From: Pseudomonas spelaei
GTDB lineage: Bacteria; Pseudomonadota; Gammaproteobacteria; Pseudomonadales; Pseudomonadaceae
NCBI RefSeq assembly: GCF_009724245.1
Contig: NZ_WNNK01000010.1
Location: 1 to 64,000 of the forward strand
Direction: 5' to 3'
DNA: 64,000 nt
How positions within the stretch are numbered: the first letter of the stretch is position 1; every line of letters begins with the position of its first letter. Positions 63,316 through 64,000 of this stretch are shown here, one piece after another. The notes below the pieces were generated by a model. It saw nothing but the letters and a program-made list of their open reading frames with translations, was not told where the DNA came from and made no database searches. The translations under genes were made by a program, and so were the position numbers.

Positions 63316-64000
63316 TTACTGAACCTTCGCCACCGGCTTGCTCGCATCCATTCCAAACCATTTTTCCGACAAGGCCGTCAGCCGGCCATCGGCCTTCACG
63401 CGTTGCAACGCCTTGTCCAGGCTGGCCTTGAACGCCGGATTACCCTTCTGGAACGGAATCGCCAGGCTCAAGGTTGGACCGAGCGCCGCCCCTTCCTTCA
63501 CCGGTAACTGGCTGTCGCGGATCGCATAAGGAATCAGCAAACGATCACTGATGGCCGCATCAATCTGCTGCTCGGCCACGTCCTTGATTGGCTGCTTGGC
63601 ATCGGGATAACTGCGCAGGTCCACGCCGTTAGCGGTGCGCGCCTGCTCGACAAACTGACTGCCTTGCGCCACGCCCAATGCCTTGCCCTTGAGTGCTTCG
63701 AAGCTGGCCAGCGGGCGTTTCTCTTGCTTGCGCACAATCAACTGCGCGTTGGAGTAGCTGTAGGGCTCACTGAAATCGAACCGATCCTGCAGTTCAGGAG
63801 TCATAGCGATATGGTTGATCGCCACGTCGTACCTGCCGCTTTCCACACCGGGCAGCAAGTCGGTGCCATCAATGGTGACGAAGGAGGCGCGTACGTCCAT
63901 CTCCTTGGCCAGCAACTCACCCAGTTCCACTTCAAAGCCTGTGAGTTTGTCGCCTTCCTTGAAGTTGAACGGTGGCGTGTTGGCTTCCAGGGCGATACGC
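63316..64000 (-). CDS. Polar amino acid/cystine ABC transporter binding protein (FliY-like), partial
   Basis: The N-terminal part of this periplasmic binding protein lies beyond the window. The visible 228 residues run from about RIALEANTPPFNFKEGDKLTGFEVELGELLAKEM through SEPYSYSNAQLIVRK and GVAQGSQFVEQ to the C-terminal GMDASKPVAKVQ. The pattern fits the family-3 solute-binding proteins, and the neighbourhood matches the P. aeruginosa locus with a FliY-type cysteine binding protein (PA0314). Cystine/cysteine specificity is inferred from that. Its permease and ATPase would lie to the right. Confidence 0.88.
   Translation of the reverse strand, partial: RIALEANTPPFNFKEGDKLTGFEVELGELLAKEMDVRASFVTIDGTDLLPGVESGRYDVAINHIAMTPELQDRFDFSEPYSYSNAQLIVRKQEKRPLASFEALKGKALGVAQGSQFVEQARTANGVDLRSYPDAKQPIKDVAEQQIDAAISDRLLIPYAIRDSQLPVKEGAALGPTLSLAIPFQKGNPAFKASLDKALQRVKADGRLTALSEKWFGMDASKPVAKVQ

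Overview
The window is 64 kb of chromosome from a fluorescent Pseudomonas, most likely the P. fluorescens group. Three things point there: a high-GC coding style with 4-base ATGA overlaps; gene blocks in the order I remember from P. aeruginosa and E. coli (ubiD/glpT, fau-ssrS-zapA//ygfB-pepP-ubiH-ubiI, ssuEADCBF, spuI//spuABCDEFGH, hacB); and many short palindromic REP/REPIN elements with the core GTGGGAGCnGGCTTGC. I see no prophage, insertion sequence, transposase, CRISPR array, tRNA or rRNA gene.

Layout. 0.1-12.3 kb: an O-acyltransferase, ubiD with a ferredoxin-linked flavin reductase, an outer-membrane barrel, a TonB-dependent receptor, chaC, glpT with two GlpR-like operators, a quinone oxidoreductase, a periplasmic FliL-like protein and an EVE protein. 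12.4-18.5 kb: the conserved cell-division/one-carbon/ubiquinone block with the 6S RNA gene (ssrS) on the minus strand between zapA and fau. 18.6-23.1 kb: a Fur-box-controlled ferric-iron importer (SBP and permease, no ATPase gene) and gcvT-gcvH without gcvP. 23.2-31.7 kb: an ArnB-like aminotransferase, DUF2388, an NfeD/SPFH pair, an unrecognised membrane protein, an orphan GspE-type ATPase, an ACT-like protein divergent from an Lrp regulator, and a CYTH/CHAD protein. 31.8-34.4 kb: argE and argA. 34.5-43.1 kb: sulfonate-sulfur genes (orphan tauA-like SBP, OprD-family porin, lsfA, ssuEADCBF). 43.2-44.0 kb: a TetR gene between two inverted copies of one REPIN. 44.1-55.0 kb: polyamine catabolism and uptake (spuI, spuABCDEFGH). 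55.1-57.0 kb: an HD-domain hydrolase and a GlxA-type regulator, each bordered by REPINs. 57.0-64.0 kb: the acylase hacB, a thioredoxin-like lipid-anchored or membrane-anchored protein, an alpha/beta hydrolase, DUF2059, a 2OG-Fe(II) oxygenase, a TudS/DUF523 protein and a truncated cysteine/polar amino-acid binding protein.

How the genes work together. UbiD, UbiH and UbiI supply three steps of ubiquinone synthesis. SsuD/SsuE release sulfite from sulfonates imported by SsuABC. The Spu proteins import polyamines, gamma-glutamylate and transaminate them, and hydrolyse the gamma-glutamyl intermediates. GcvT/GcvH are two of the glycine-cleavage proteins.

Most of the window is ordinary conserved chromosome, and I found no convincing undescribed multi-gene system. 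The most distinctive features are the REPIN architecture (inverted twin REPINs around the TetR gene, a nested REPIN inside the iron-uptake operon, a REPIN-bounded HD/GlxA module between spuH and hacB), the gcvTH pair lacking gcvP, and a few unrecognised or orphan genes.
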